This document shows, piece after piece, positions 15,849 through 22,492 of a stretch of 22,631 nucleotides of DNA. The stretch lies in the IMG/VR virus record IMGVR_UViG_3300035698_005135, positions 1 to 22,631 of that record; one strand, 5' to 3'. Position 1 is the stretch's first letter. Each line of letters starts with the position of its first letter. This DNA is from a virus. Made by a program: the position numbers and the translations under genes. The notes beneath the pieces were generated by a model that saw only the letters and a program-made list of their open reading frames with translations, had not been told where the DNA came from and did no database searches.

Positions 15849-16065
15849 TTATTGGTGATTCATATGGAGGTTGGTCATACGTTTCAATGCAGCCATTAGG
15901 ACACTGATATCCTTTTCTTTCATCCAGTATACATTGCTCTTGATGCCATAAAGCTTTGCAATGTTGACAACGGAAGTAATTATCCCTATTGCTGTCTTTC
16001 TTAATCCAATCATTTAGTGACAGATCTTCTAGGTCCTCTTCGTTTTCGTTTTGCCATGGTTCCAT
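15841..16065 (-). CDS. Small zinc-finger protein ending in a motif shared with TerL
   Basis: 74 aa. An acidic N-terminus (MEPWQNENEEDLEDLSLNDW) is followed by a zinc site with C33/C36 and C55/C59 (and H41, C45 nearby). The C-terminus TYDQPPYESPINE closely matches the end of the terminase large subunit, TYTQPSYESPLIE, also at nucleotide level. Its first 56 bases are read out of frame with the end of the 87-aa gene; no later Met is available. It is followed by an 8-base overlap with the next gene. The shared C-terminal motif suggests both proteins contact the same partner, for example the portal or procapsid. The function is otherwise unknown. Confidence 0.65.
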   Translation of the reverse strand: MEPWQNENEEDLEDLSLNDWIKKDSNRDNYFRCQHCKALWHQEQCILDERKGYQCPNGCIETYDQPPYESPINE

Positions 16066-16273
16066 AATATCTTTTTTGTTGACTAGTAAGATGGAACTTT
16101 TTACATTTTTTTATAGGACATTTGTATATCCTTAAATGTTCAGAAAGTCCTATTTTTAATACATTCAATCGAACAGACTCGGCAGTGCGCTTTGTCTTAA
16201 ATGTACGTTTACCGTTACATCGTGGCAGTTCACCATTTCTATAAAATTCTTCTTTATGATGAAAATGCTTCAT
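16010..16273 (-). CDS. Small basic zinc-binding protein
   Basis: 87 aa, starting 3 bases after the TerL stop codon. It is strongly basic. Candidate zinc ligands are C19, C52, C57 and H61 in the sequence CNGKRTF and IYKCPIKKCKKFHLTS; the KCPxxxCxxFHLTS pattern is a familiar zinc motif of short phage and bacterial proteins. The C-terminus (MAKRKRRGPRRS) is a basic tail that shares its DNA with the acidic N-terminus of the 74-aa protein in another frame. Nucleic-acid binding is likely from the charge, but no specific role is known. It is the first of three small zinc proteins in a row. Confidence 0.65.
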   Translation of the reverse strand: MKHFHHKEEFYRNGELPRCNGKRTFKTKRTAESVRLNVLKIGLSEHLRIYKCPIKKCKKFHLTSQQKRYYGTMAKRKRRGPRRSVTK

Positions 16274-16276
16274 TGT

Positions 16277-17893
16277 TTATTCTATCAAAGGTGACTCATA
16301 ACTAGGCTGTGTATAGGTGGATTTCTTAGGTGCTGCTGTTGCATATTTTCTCATTTGCCATGCAATAGCACACGCTATTAATAAATCGAAGTGTCTGGTT
16401 GTGAGTCTTACATCTTCATCTTTGTCCATAAGATCATCCCTTGTATATGCTTTAAGTTCAGCAATTAAATCAGGGTCTGACAGTTGTAACAAACCATCCT
16501 CAACAGCGCTTTTCAACTCTGCAAACATAGAGTATTTAGTAGCACCATTGGTATTCCAACCATAAGTTCTAGTCTTAGGTGGCATACCTGCACGTTTACT
16601 TGCTACTTCTGTGAAGTATATATTTGGGTAATCTTCCTGACGTAACACTTGGATAACCGTATCAAATTTATTGTTCTCAGGACCAGCAATACACTCACCA
16701 AACCTTCTACCTTGTGTTAAAAGCTCATGTCCATATATATCTGGTTTGACAATATTACTTTTGTATGTTGAAACGACACGTGCAGGATTCAAGCTATAAT
16801 CAATTGTTACATCTGCTGAATGGTCCAAACCTACACCACCACCAATATCAGCACCAAGACCATAGCTATGTGAAGCATTGTAGTTAGCAAAAATCTTCCT
16901 ACCAGCAATCTCTTTAAGAACTTTTGGTAGCTCCTGTCTTTCAAGCACAGTACGATCAAAGTACACATCCATACCAGCTGAAGGTTTGTTGAGGTATTCA
17001 CCTTCAAAATCTTTTGCTGTTGCTTCTAATCTTTTTATATCACTCATAGTATGTTTCGCTGGCCAACTAATAATACCATCATCTGAAATAATAGGTGTCA
17101 ACATCACCACTCTACCTGGTGCCGGCTGCACTATCTTGTGTACGTTCCCACGTTCTGAGATATAGTTGCATGTATATATCACACCACTACGCTCCTTCGA
17201 CAAACCATCAAGCGCTTCTTCCATATTGTCATTGATCATGTTTGATTCCACAGCAGAGCGCAATGTCTTTCGAGTCTCGAAGTCATCAAACCATACTTCA
17301 TCCGGTCTATTCTCATCCTGCATCTGACCACGTTGCTCAACACCAACAGTTGTAGCTCGGACCATGACACCTGTGGATGTGGTGAATACATCCATTGTTT
17401 CTTGACGTTTACCAGGAACCTTCTCAAAGATTTCAGGGTAGAAAAATCTCACTCTACCTATTGCAAGCATGTTATAGATATCCACCACCAACTGCTTGGC
17501 GTTCTTAATATCTTTTGTAGCAATCTTTAAGTAGCGCCTAAAATGGTCCACATCATTACATATGACAAAAGCCCTAAACAATTTAGTCAGGGTAGTTTTT
17601 GCTGCACCTCGAAAGGCTCCGTTTACAAACTCATCTATATCTCCTTTATAGATTGCCAGATTGTTTGTATGAATTTCATAGTGGAACGGTGCATCTTTCA
17701 CTTTCAAATACTGTGGAAAGAGATATGCAACCCATAGCTCAAACTTAAATATAATCATCTCATAGCTTTCAGACACATCAAAAGCAAATAATGCTCTCAC
17801 ATCATCTTTATCCTCAGAATCAAGTATCTCCTTAATCTCCAAGGATGCGTCCAATAAGTTTTTTTGATCTTTCTCTTTTTTCTGGTGAGACAT
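16277..17893 (-). CDS. terL: Terminase large subunit
   Basis: 538 aa. The ATPase has a Walker A of the RGxAKTT type (GAFRGAAKTT, residues 92-101), common in terminases of the Terminase_6 kind, and a Walker B with VWFDDFE (about 200-206). The nuclease domain begins near residue 347 with GLGADIGGGVG, whose D349 is a candidate metal ligand of the RNase H-like fold, and contains a second acidic site in RHFDLLIACAIAW near the end (about 511-523). The enzyme drives DNA into the procapsid and cuts it. The gene overlaps TerS by 62 bases; no later start would leave the Walker A domain intact. The C-terminus TYTQPSYESPLIE is shared with a small downstream protein and may contact the portal. Confidence 0.93.
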   Translation of the reverse strand: MSHQKKEKDQKNLLDASLEIKEILDSEDKDDVRALFAFDVSESYEMIIFKFELWVAYLFPQYLKVKDAPFHYEIHTNNLAIYKGDIDEFVNGAFRGAAKTTLTKLFRAFVICNDVDHFRRYLKIATKDIKNAKQLVVDIYNMLAIGRVRFFYPEIFEKVPGKRQETMDVFTTSTGVMVRATTVGVEQRGQMQDENRPDEVWFDDFETRKTLRSAVESNMINDNMEEALDGLSKERSGVIYTCNYISERGNVHKIVQPAPGRVVMLTPIISDDGIISWPAKHTMSDIKRLEATAKDFEGEYLNKPSAGMDVYFDRTVLERQELPKVLKEIAGRKIFANYNASHSYGLGADIGGGVGLDHSADVTIDYSLNPARVVSTYKSNIVKPDIYGHELLTQGRRFGECIAGPENNKFDTVIQVLRQEDYPNIYFTEVASKRAGMPPKTRTYGWNTNGATKYSMFAELKSAVEDGLLQLSDPDLIAELKAYTRDDLMDKDEDVRLTTRHFDLLIACAIAWQMRKYATAAPKKSTYTQPSYESPLIE

Positions 17894-18434
17894 GAGCTAT
17901 TACTTTTAGGCTCTTTTCTGGTGCATAACTACCTTTTAATTTGTATGCCATATCAAGAGCATCCTTTCTGGCCTTCGCGTCTGCGACCCAGAAATACACA
18001 TGGCGAGCAGTTTCACCATGTACAATCCTCTTTACAGTACAACTCACATCTGCAAGCATGTCAATAATCTCTTCATCTGTTAGCGTGGTCCGTTCTTTAA
18101 ACTCTTCACTGTTTGACTCTTTGTTTGGTGTAGCTCCACTGAAGTTTTCATCATCTGCTCCAGCTGGTCCAATTGGAAAGACCATATGATCAATCTTTGT
18201 TGTATTAAGCAATTCTTTGTGCTTATTCGCTAGGTCTGAATCTGGAAGGTGTTCTTCCATATGCTCTAACCAGGTTTTGCTTTCAGTTAATACTTGTGGA
18301 GTATGAAGACTGGCTTCAGCATAACCAGCATCACGCATAGCTTTAGTGACATTTCCCCCATTTTCCATGACATTCGCCATTGCCTTCTTTTGCTTGATAG
18401 TAGGCTTCTTTTTCTTTTCTTTAGTAGTTGACAT
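17832..18434 (-). CDS. terS: Terminase small subunit
   Basis: 200 aa. After a Lys-rich start, residues about 13-60 form a helix-turn-helix like the DNA-binding domain of terminase small subunits (KQKKAMANVMENGGNVTKAM followed by RDAGYAEASLHTPQVL). The LPDSDLANKHKELLNTTK segment that follows is the usual central helix. An acidic middle part and a C-terminal helix (about 115-200) would form the oligomerisation and TerL-contact region. TerS rings recognise the packaging site and activate TerL. The gene leads the late operon, with an extended -10 promoter ending only 7 bases before its ATG. The upstream structured gap is a natural place for the packaging site. Overlap with TerL is 62 bases. Confidence 0.8.
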   Translation of the reverse strand: MSTTKEKKKKPTIKQKKAMANVMENGGNVTKAMRDAGYAEASLHTPQVLTESKTWLEHMEEHLPDSDLANKHKELLNTTKIDHMVFPIGPAGADDENFSGATPNKESNSEEFKERTTLTDEEIIDMLADVSCTVKRIVHGETARHVYFWVADAKARKDALDMAYKLKGSYAPEKSLKVIAHVSPEKRERSKKLIGRILGD

Positions 18435-18441
18435 TAATTAG

Positions 18442-18450
18442 ACTATATCA
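18442..18450 (-). promoter_or_regulatory. Extended -10 promoter of the late (terminase) operon, possibly leaderless
   Basis: On the minus strand TGATATAGT (18450-18442) has the TGn extension and a 5/6 match to TATAAT. Only 7 bases separate it from ATG 18434, so the transcript should start at or next to the start codon and be leaderless. The same geometry is seen for the helicase gene at 21041. No good -35 is visible. Confidence 0.5.
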
Positions 18451-18683
18451 TATTCATGTGCTGTTGAGTGGAAAGTAAATTGAGTTCCTAGAGAGAGGTG
18501 GCTGCCATCCTCGGATGCTTAAATAGTACGAAACTTAAATTACAAACGTGGTCCTCTTATCACTGTAAACACCTACTCCCCACAAACAGAACATAACTGT
18601 GCTGGTTTTGTTCCCGATATAGTTCTGTTAAACACTTATCGTTTTTGTCCAGACCACCAACGGCTATAAGCCGTCACCCCACT
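18451..18683. other. Non-coding structured gap before the terminase genes; candidate packaging site
   Basis: No convincing ORF. It contains arms AACAGAAC (18585-18592) and GTTCTGTT (18622-18629), an ACGGCT/AGCCGT hairpin just after the 162-aa gene, a CATCC/GGATG palindrome and TGGCAGCCA near 18500-18520, and the related direct repeats CTGTAAACACCTA and CTGTTAAACACTTA. A pac or cos site beside terS or a structured RNA would both fit. No U-tract terminator is seen. Confidence 0.4.
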
Positions 18684-19172
18684 TTATTTCTGTAGCTCCT
18701 TAATATCCTCTTCAAACATCCTAACATTCATACCTAATCTATCTATCTCATACACATTAGCTAGTACAGCTTTCTTGTTCTCAAGAAGTTGATCACGTAG
18801 TTGTTTTGTATATGTATCATCAATATCCTTCTGCAACTCCTTCTTCTTATCGTTTGGTGCTGCTTTAAATGCAGCAAGAGACTCAGCAGCATCTGCATCT
18901 GCTTCACCTAGGTTCTTATTAATCTGAGTATCCATTGCTTCAACAACTCTATTTGAATGATGGATAGTAGAAGCTTGGTCAACCATCTCATTGATCTGAA
19001 TTTTGTAATCAATTATTTTTTGTTCCTTAGATCGTGGCTCTCCATCCTCAATAGGTACTAACAGTTTCCCATCAGAAACAAACACAGAAGCACCTGCTGC
19101 TAGACGATAGTTTCTTAAAAGTTTGCTTACCTCTTCTCCTTGATCAATTGTGAAAGATTTTGTCTGTAACAT
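18684..19172 (-). CDS. Conserved-looking helical protein of unknown function beside the origin
   Basis: 162 aa. Residues 1-48 form a short mixed alpha/beta unit (MLQTKSFTIDQGEEVSKLL, then GASVFVSDGKLLVPIEDGEP). The rest is helical, acidic and coiled-coil-like, with KKKELQKDIDDTYTKQLRDQ and a C-terminal MFEEDIKELQK. There is no catalytic motif. It is the first gene downstream of the iteron region, with its own extended -10 promoter (19206-19216), and precedes the structured gap before terS. It could be a replication or packaging accessory protein, or a structural one. The family is not recognised; coding is supported by length and by the flanking promoter. Confidence 0.65.
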   Translation of the reverse strand: MLQTKSFTIDQGEEVSKLLRNYRLAAGASVFVSDGKLLVPIEDGEPRSKEQKIIDYKIQINEMVDQASTIHHSNRVVEAMDTQINKNLGEADADAAESLAAFKAAPNDKKKELQKDIDDTYTKQLRDQLLENKKAVLANVYEIDRLGMNVRMFEEDIKELQK

Positions 19173-19205
19173 CGTAAATTTATTATTGTTTTTTTAATAC
19201 TTCTA

Positions 19206-19216
19206 AGCATACCATA
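19206..19216 (-). promoter_or_regulatory. Extended -10 promoter for the 162-aa gene
   Basis: On the minus strand TATGGTATGCT (19216-19206) contains TGG before TATGCT. The same 11-base string, with A for one G (TATGGTATACT), forms the -10 region of the plus-strand early promoter at 21099-21109, which supports it as a real signal. The A-rich leader runs to ATG 19172. Confidence 0.5.
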
Positions 19217-19260
19217 AACACCAGTTTCAAACATGGGGATAAGACCAGACAAAAGAGAAG

Positions 19261-19535
19261 TGACGGATAACGGATAGTGGTTTCAAACGAGTCCTATATA
19301 TTACTATTACTATTATTATTATTAAAGTAAAGAAACACTATCCAACTATCCGTCATTGCTATTATACCGCTATAAACAAGGCTTAAAATGACGGATAGCA
19401 CTGTCCAGACTATCCGTTTAACTATCCGTCATTTGACCATAGTGCTATATAAAAAGAGTCTGTCAATATTGACAGACTCCATTAGTGTTATATTTACCTA
19501 AAAATGACGGACAATGACGGATAACTATCCGTCAT
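19261..19535. other. Iteron array with AT-rich stretch: probable replication origin
   Basis: The core TGACGGATA, or its complement TATCCGTCA, recurs about ten times, full or with one change: 19261-19269, 19269-19278, 19336-19343 (partial), 19345-19356, 19388-19398, 19409-19418, 19421-19432, 19504-19513, 19514-19523 and 19526-19535. The last two form a perfect 22-bp palindrome abutting the helicase stop codon. Between the first and next copies lies an AT-rich run (about 19292-19330) suited to unwinding. It is placed beside the helicase gene. Iterons are usually bound by a replication initiator. The copies face both ways, and a terminator lies inside the array. Confidence 0.65.
19451..19479 (-). 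terminator. Intrinsic terminator after the helicase gene
   Basis: GAGTCTGTCAAT-ATTGACAGACTC (19456-19479) is a perfect 24-bp palindrome. On the minus strand it is followed directly by TTTTT (19455-19451). It lies about 57 bases after the helicase stop codon and within the iteron region, isolating helicase transcription from the next unit. Confidence 0.8.
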
Positions 19536-21041
19536 CTAAAATTCATCTTTATCAAGGATAATTCCAACAGAATTATACTCTTTATTTACCTTCAATCTAA
19601 GACCACACCAGACCTTATTTCCAAGACGATCTTTCTTACTAAATATGTCATTAAACTTTGTCAATCCATGAGCTTTCAGTTGCTTTCCAAACCGTTGAGG
19701 TGTTAGCGATTCAGTATACTTATCAGGAGAAAAAGCTTTATACGAATTAAGCATCACCTTGCTACTTATCGGTTCAGCATCATAGTCAAATTCAAAATAC
19801 TCATCTAAGAACTCAGCCATTGTATTACTACTCGATTTATACTCTTCAATAAGGTCATCATGCCCTTCAATAACAGTGAAGCCGTTGTTATCATCAAGAT
19901 CAGATAGTCCCACAAGCATACGATTCAATATACCAGACGCTTCTGCTTGTAATTTCTCACGTATATCAGGATCAGCGTTCATACTGTCAGTAAAAGAGTA
20001 TTCCAAATACATAAGTATCATACGTCTATATACACCCATCTCAGCGCTTCTTGGCAGCACATTAGCAGTGAGTACACATTTAAGTTGATTCTGTACATCA
20101 ACAATCCCATTAATACCTTTACGCTCCACTTGTATATGCTGTCCGGTCACAAGGTTAATAAGTGCGTTACCCATATTTGAGCGTGTTACCTCAACCTCGT
20201 CAAACCAACACATATGTTTACCTGCAAGTGTTCCACCACGAAACCTAAAAGAGTCAGATGCTATTTCATGCAGTACGGTTTGTGCAGCACAATCTCCAAG
20301 TACATCGGACCAACAATCCATAAGGGTACTTTTACCACTACCAGGCTTTCCAATAAGCACCAGCATCTTCTGTTTTGTTATGTCAGGTGTAAGTAACAGA
20401 CCAGAGAATTGATCTATCACACGTACCTGATCTTCTTGAAGCTGTATTTGTTCATCCAAAAATTTGTCATACACCGGACATTTCGCTTTCTTATCATATA
20501 CAACAGCGCTCACCCTTCTACTCAATCGTGTAGGGCTGTGTTTTTTAAACTTCAACGTCTTTACATTAATCCATCCATTTGCAACATGAAACCAATCAGG
20601 GTTAGCATCAAAATCTTCATACCGCATACCACGTTCAATATATATAGCGCGATACTTCGAGAGTATCGTCTTGGCAGCAGCTTCAGTTGCTTTGTCTGTA
20701 AAACCTTCTTTAGAGAGTGTACTGATCACAAGACCACGTACGGTAGGGAATGTAAGCTCTTCATATATACCAGACTCATCTTGATAATTCCAATATATTT
20801 TGTCTTCACCAATTTCAAATTTCAAATAAGGGTACGTCACCGCAATGAACTTATGGAAGTTGACCACATAGTTAGCTTGCAACCATTTCTTCTTCTTAGT
20901 CCAATCATCATCCTTCTCAGTTATTTGTAAATGTAATAAATATTCAGTTCGTTCTGGACATGGATCATGGTCTTTAACCACTTCTATCCCTGCTGCTTTT
21001 AATTGTGCGTTCAATTCTTCTATAGATGGTTTTTTTGACAT
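19536..21041 (-). CDS. P4/D5-type replicative helicase (primase domain absent)
   Basis: 501 aa. Residues about 50-210 resemble the D5-N/primase-associated region (a short WFHVANGWINVKTLKF segment lies near 150-165). The superfamily 3 AAA+ helicase core has Walker A GKPGSGKST (231-239), Walker B CWFDEVE with D281/E282, sensor-1 N327 in LTANVLPR, and a GVYRRM arginine pair at 339-340. A winged-helix-like C-terminus follows. The archaeo-eukaryotic primase domain usually fused to such helicases is not present; a separate CHC2 zinc finger is encoded nearby on the plus strand. It opens a unit whose extended -10 (TGCTACAAT, 21056-21048) ends 6 bases before the ATG, so the message may be leaderless. 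It ends beside the iteron origin, fitting an initiator-helicase role. Confidence 0.85.
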   Translation of the reverse strand: MSKKPSIEELNAQLKAAGIEVVKDHDPCPERTEYLLHLQITEKDDDWTKKKKWLQANYVVNFHKFIAVTYPYLKFEIGEDKIYWNYQDESGIYEELTFPTVRGLVISTLSKEGFTDKATEAAAKTILSKYRAIYIERGMRYEDFDANPDWFHVANGWINVKTLKFKKHSPTRLSRRVSAVVYDKKAKCPVYDKFLDEQIQLQEDQVRVIDQFSGLLLTPDITKQKMLVLIGKPGSGKSTLMDCWSDVLGDCAAQTVLHEIASDSFRFRGGTLAGKHMCWFDEVEVTRSNMGNALINLVTGQHIQVERKGINGIVDVQNQLKCVLTANVLPRSAEMGVYRRMILMYLEYSFTDSMNADPDIREKLQAEASGILNRMLVGLSDLDDNNGFTVIEGHDDLIEEYKSSSNTMAEFLDEYFEFDYDAEPISSKVMLNSYKAFSPDKYTESLTPQRFGKQLKAHGLTKFNDIFSKKDRLGNKVWCGLRLKVNKEYNSVGIILDKDEF

Positions 21042-21047
21042 GGTGAT

Positions 21048-21056
21048 ATTGTAGCA
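21048..21056 (-). promoter_or_regulatory. Extended -10 promoter of the helicase gene, possibly leaderless
   Basis: On the minus strand TGCTACAAT (21056-21048) ends 6 bases before ATG 21041, so the predicted start point falls on the initiator codon. The region upstream is occupied by the DnaA box and the inverted repeat at 21064-21092, which would overlap the -35 position. Confidence 0.55.
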
Positions 21057-21063
21057 TATCTCT

Positions 21064-21092
21064 GTCCGAGAGATATGTGGATAACCTCGGAC
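21064..21092. promoter_or_regulatory. Inverted repeat enclosing a perfect DnaA box (operator-like)
   Basis: GTCCGAG (21064-21070) and CTCGGAC (21086-21092) are 7-bp inverted arms. Within and next to them TGTGGATAA (21076-21084) is the complement of TTATCCACA, the consensus DnaA box. The element lies between and overlaps both divergent promoters, so binding there could control the helicase and the early cluster together. Either DnaA or a phage repressor could be the ligand; the 61-aa helix-turn-helix protein is an obvious candidate for the latter. Confidence 0.6.
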
Positions 21093-21098
21093 GAAAAG

Positions 21099-21109
21099 TA
21101 TGGTATACT
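21099..21109 (+). promoter_or_regulatory. Extended -10 promoter of the plus-strand early cluster
   Basis: TATGGTATACT contains TGG directly before TATACT. Transcription would start near 21116, about 22 bases before ATG 21138, giving an A-rich leader without a Shine-Dalgarno sequence. The string is shared with the promoter at 19206-19216. Confidence 0.6.
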
Positions 21110-21137
21110 AGTGGTATTAGAAATAAAACAAATAACA

Positions 21138-21323
21138 ATGATTAAACTAGAACCATATCTCGCAGAAAAAAGAGAAGAAGTGATGTGGGCAATGGCCGAT
21201 ACTGAGACACAAGGTTATACCATCTCTCAGATTGCCAGGATATTTAGTATCCCAAAAAGTACAGCGCATGACATTATTAGAAGGAAGCCAGAAGGGTGGA
21301 AGCCTCGATGGATTAAGAAATAA
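21138..21323 (+). CDS. Small helix-turn-helix protein, candidate regulator
   Basis: 61 aa from ATG 21138 (MIKLEPYLAEKREEVMWAMA). A longer in-frame start at 21075 exists, but it lies upstream of the predicted start of transcription, so the internal ATG is preferred. Residues about 27-48 (YTISQIARIFSIPKSTAHDI) have the spacing of a helix-turn-helix of the resolvase or HTH_23 kind. The C-terminus is basic. It is the first gene of the early cluster and lies beside the divergent control region, so it may regulate those promoters. It has no dimerisation or catalytic domain. A phage repressor/antirepressor or a replication accessory protein would both fit; DNA binding is the only well-supported property. 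Confidence 0.7.
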   Translation: MIKLEPYLAEKREEVMWAMADTETQGYTISQIARIFSIPKSTAHDIIRRKPEGWKPRWIKK

Positions 21324-21327
21324 ACAT

Positions 21328-21765
21328 ATGAAAAAATACACAATAAAAGACCTCAACAAAATGTGCGATCCTTATTTTATAACACGAGTTTCTGTTCCAG
21401 GTACCGATTTTAAGGTTAAAAAAGACAGTCATGGTGCGAGCCTAGACCTGTTTCACAAAGAAGATTTTATCGGGTTTTCTGTACTAGGTAGCACAAGGTT
21501 CTGTCATCTTAGTAATAATAATAAAAAAAATCTTATTAAAGAGTTTGAAGAAAAATACTTAAAAGAAGATGACCTTGGTGCGGAAGAAGAGGCTCCAACA
21601 GAACAAGAGACTGACCTTCAAACATTGGTGAAGACTCTACAAGACGATGTAGACGAATTACGCTCACTACTTAATGAGTCAAACAACTCTTTATGCCAAG
21701 AAGAAGGAAAAGTTTCAGTGTACGAACGGTTGCTTTCAGGTAACTTTACTAATTTAAGTAAGTAA
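21328..21765 (+). CDS. Early protein with coiled-coil C-terminus, unknown function
   Basis: 145 aa from ATG 21328 (MKKYTIKDLNKMCDPYFITR), four bases after the previous stop codon; the longer frame before it overlaps the helix-turn-helix gene and is not needed. Residues 1-85 look like a small alpha/beta fold with a hydrophobic middle (IGFSVLGSTRFCHL). Residues 90-145 are acidic and helical, with a probable coiled coil in the segment ETDLQTLVKTLQDDVDELRS. No known motif. It belongs to an early cluster of closely spaced genes (2-nt gap to the next) and is likely co-expressed with the primase fragment. Family not recognised. Confidence 0.65.
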   Translation: MKKYTIKDLNKMCDPYFITRVSVPGTDFKVKKDSHGASLDLFHKEDFIGFSVLGSTRFCHLSNNNKKNLIKEFEEKYLKEDDLGAEEEAPTEQETDLQTLVKTLQDDVDELRSLLNESNNSLCQEEGKVSVYERLLSGNFTNLSK

Positions 21766-21767
21766 TT

Positions 21768-21995
21768 ATGGAAATGCCGACACCTTGTGATTGTGGAGAT
21801 ACTGTTGAGTTTAATGACATGTCAGAGTGTCAGCAATGTATTCGCATTTTGTGCGGAAATTGTTTTTTTGACTCAAAGTATTGCAATGACTGTGCATGTG
21901 AGATGGTTGAGTGTGCTGAATGTGGGGACAAAGTAATGAAGGATAATATTAAGATGAAAGGCCGATGTTATATGTGTATAGAAACAATAATTTAA
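21768..21995 (+). CDS. Cysteine-rich zinc-binding protein
   Basis: 75 aa with 13 cysteines at 7, 9, 21, 24, 29, 32, 39, 42, 44, 49, 52, 67 and 70, in CxxC pairs suitable for several zinc sites (for example 21/24, 29/32, 39/42, 49/52, 67/70). It is tightly packed: 2 bases after the previous stop codon and 2 bases before the next start. The density is unlike a chance frame. Small multi-zinc proteins of this sort occur in early phage operons, but the exact role is unknown. It differs in spacing from the three zinc proteins near the terminase. Confidence 0.7.
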   Translation: MEMPTPCDCGDTVEFNDMSECQQCIRILCGNCFFDSKYCNDCACEMVECAECGDKVMKDNIKMKGRCYMCIETII

Positions 21996-21997
21996 CC

Positions 21998-22492
21998 ATG
22001 ATACTCAACCAAGCCCTATCAGTATTCGATGATCAGCTTGATGATATTAAGCAAGCGTGTATAGAGAACATAATGTATGACATATCTATACTGCCGCCAA
22101 TAAATAAAAAGAATGGTGATATTGCTGTTTGGATGCGTGAGCTAGAGATCAAGTCAATAAGTGAAGATAGAACAAAAGTAATTAAAAGGATTATAAGTAG
22201 GCAAACAGCACTTACACCACAGCAAGCACTTGGACGGATCACAGACATAGATATAGAGGTAGCGCGTGAGCATCCTATAGAAGATATGTACATGGGCCAG
22301 CTACATGCAGCATCGAGTGGCAAGAAGTGTGGTGTATGTCCGTTCCATGAAGAAAAGACAGGCTCATTCTTCATCCATAAGGATAATAGATGGTCATGTT
22401 TCGGACAGTGTAGCGCTCATGGTGACAGCATAGACTTCTACATGAGACAGGAGGGGGTAGATTTTATTAGCGCAGTAAGAGGATTGAAGTAG
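21998..22492 (+). CDS. CHC2 zinc-finger primase N-terminal protein, apparently frameshifted
   Basis: 164 aa from ATG 21998 (MILNQALSVFDDQLDDIKQA); the longer reading from 21965 overlaps the preceding gene. The zinc finger lies at the end: C111 and C114, PFH at 115-117, EEKTGSF, and CFGQC at 134-138 followed by HGDSIDF. This is the DnaG CHC2 zinc-binding domain, which recognises primer start sites. No TOPRIM catalytic domain is present, so it is not a complete primase. The N-terminal 100 residues are helical and unfamiliar. The frame stops right after the zinc domain (VDFISAVRGLK) while the -1 frame continues to 22596, where its stop overlaps the next start as ATGA. The stop is therefore suspected to be a frameshift (see the next entry). 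Together with the D5-type helicase it would make a split primase-helicase system. Confidence 0.7.
   Translation: MILNQALSVFDDQLDDIKQACIENIMYDISILPPINKKNGDIAVWMRELEIKSISEDRTKVIKRIISRQTALTPQQALGRITDIDIEVAREHPIEDMYMGQLHAASSGKKCGVCPFHEEKTGSFFIHKDNRWSCFGQCSAHGDSIDFYMRQEGVDFISAVRGLK

Noticed and set aside
20409-20930. 173-aa ORF on the plus strand opposite the helicase
   Set aside because: It lies wholly antisense to the helicase gene, which carries full SF3 motifs; no start signal or family resemblance.
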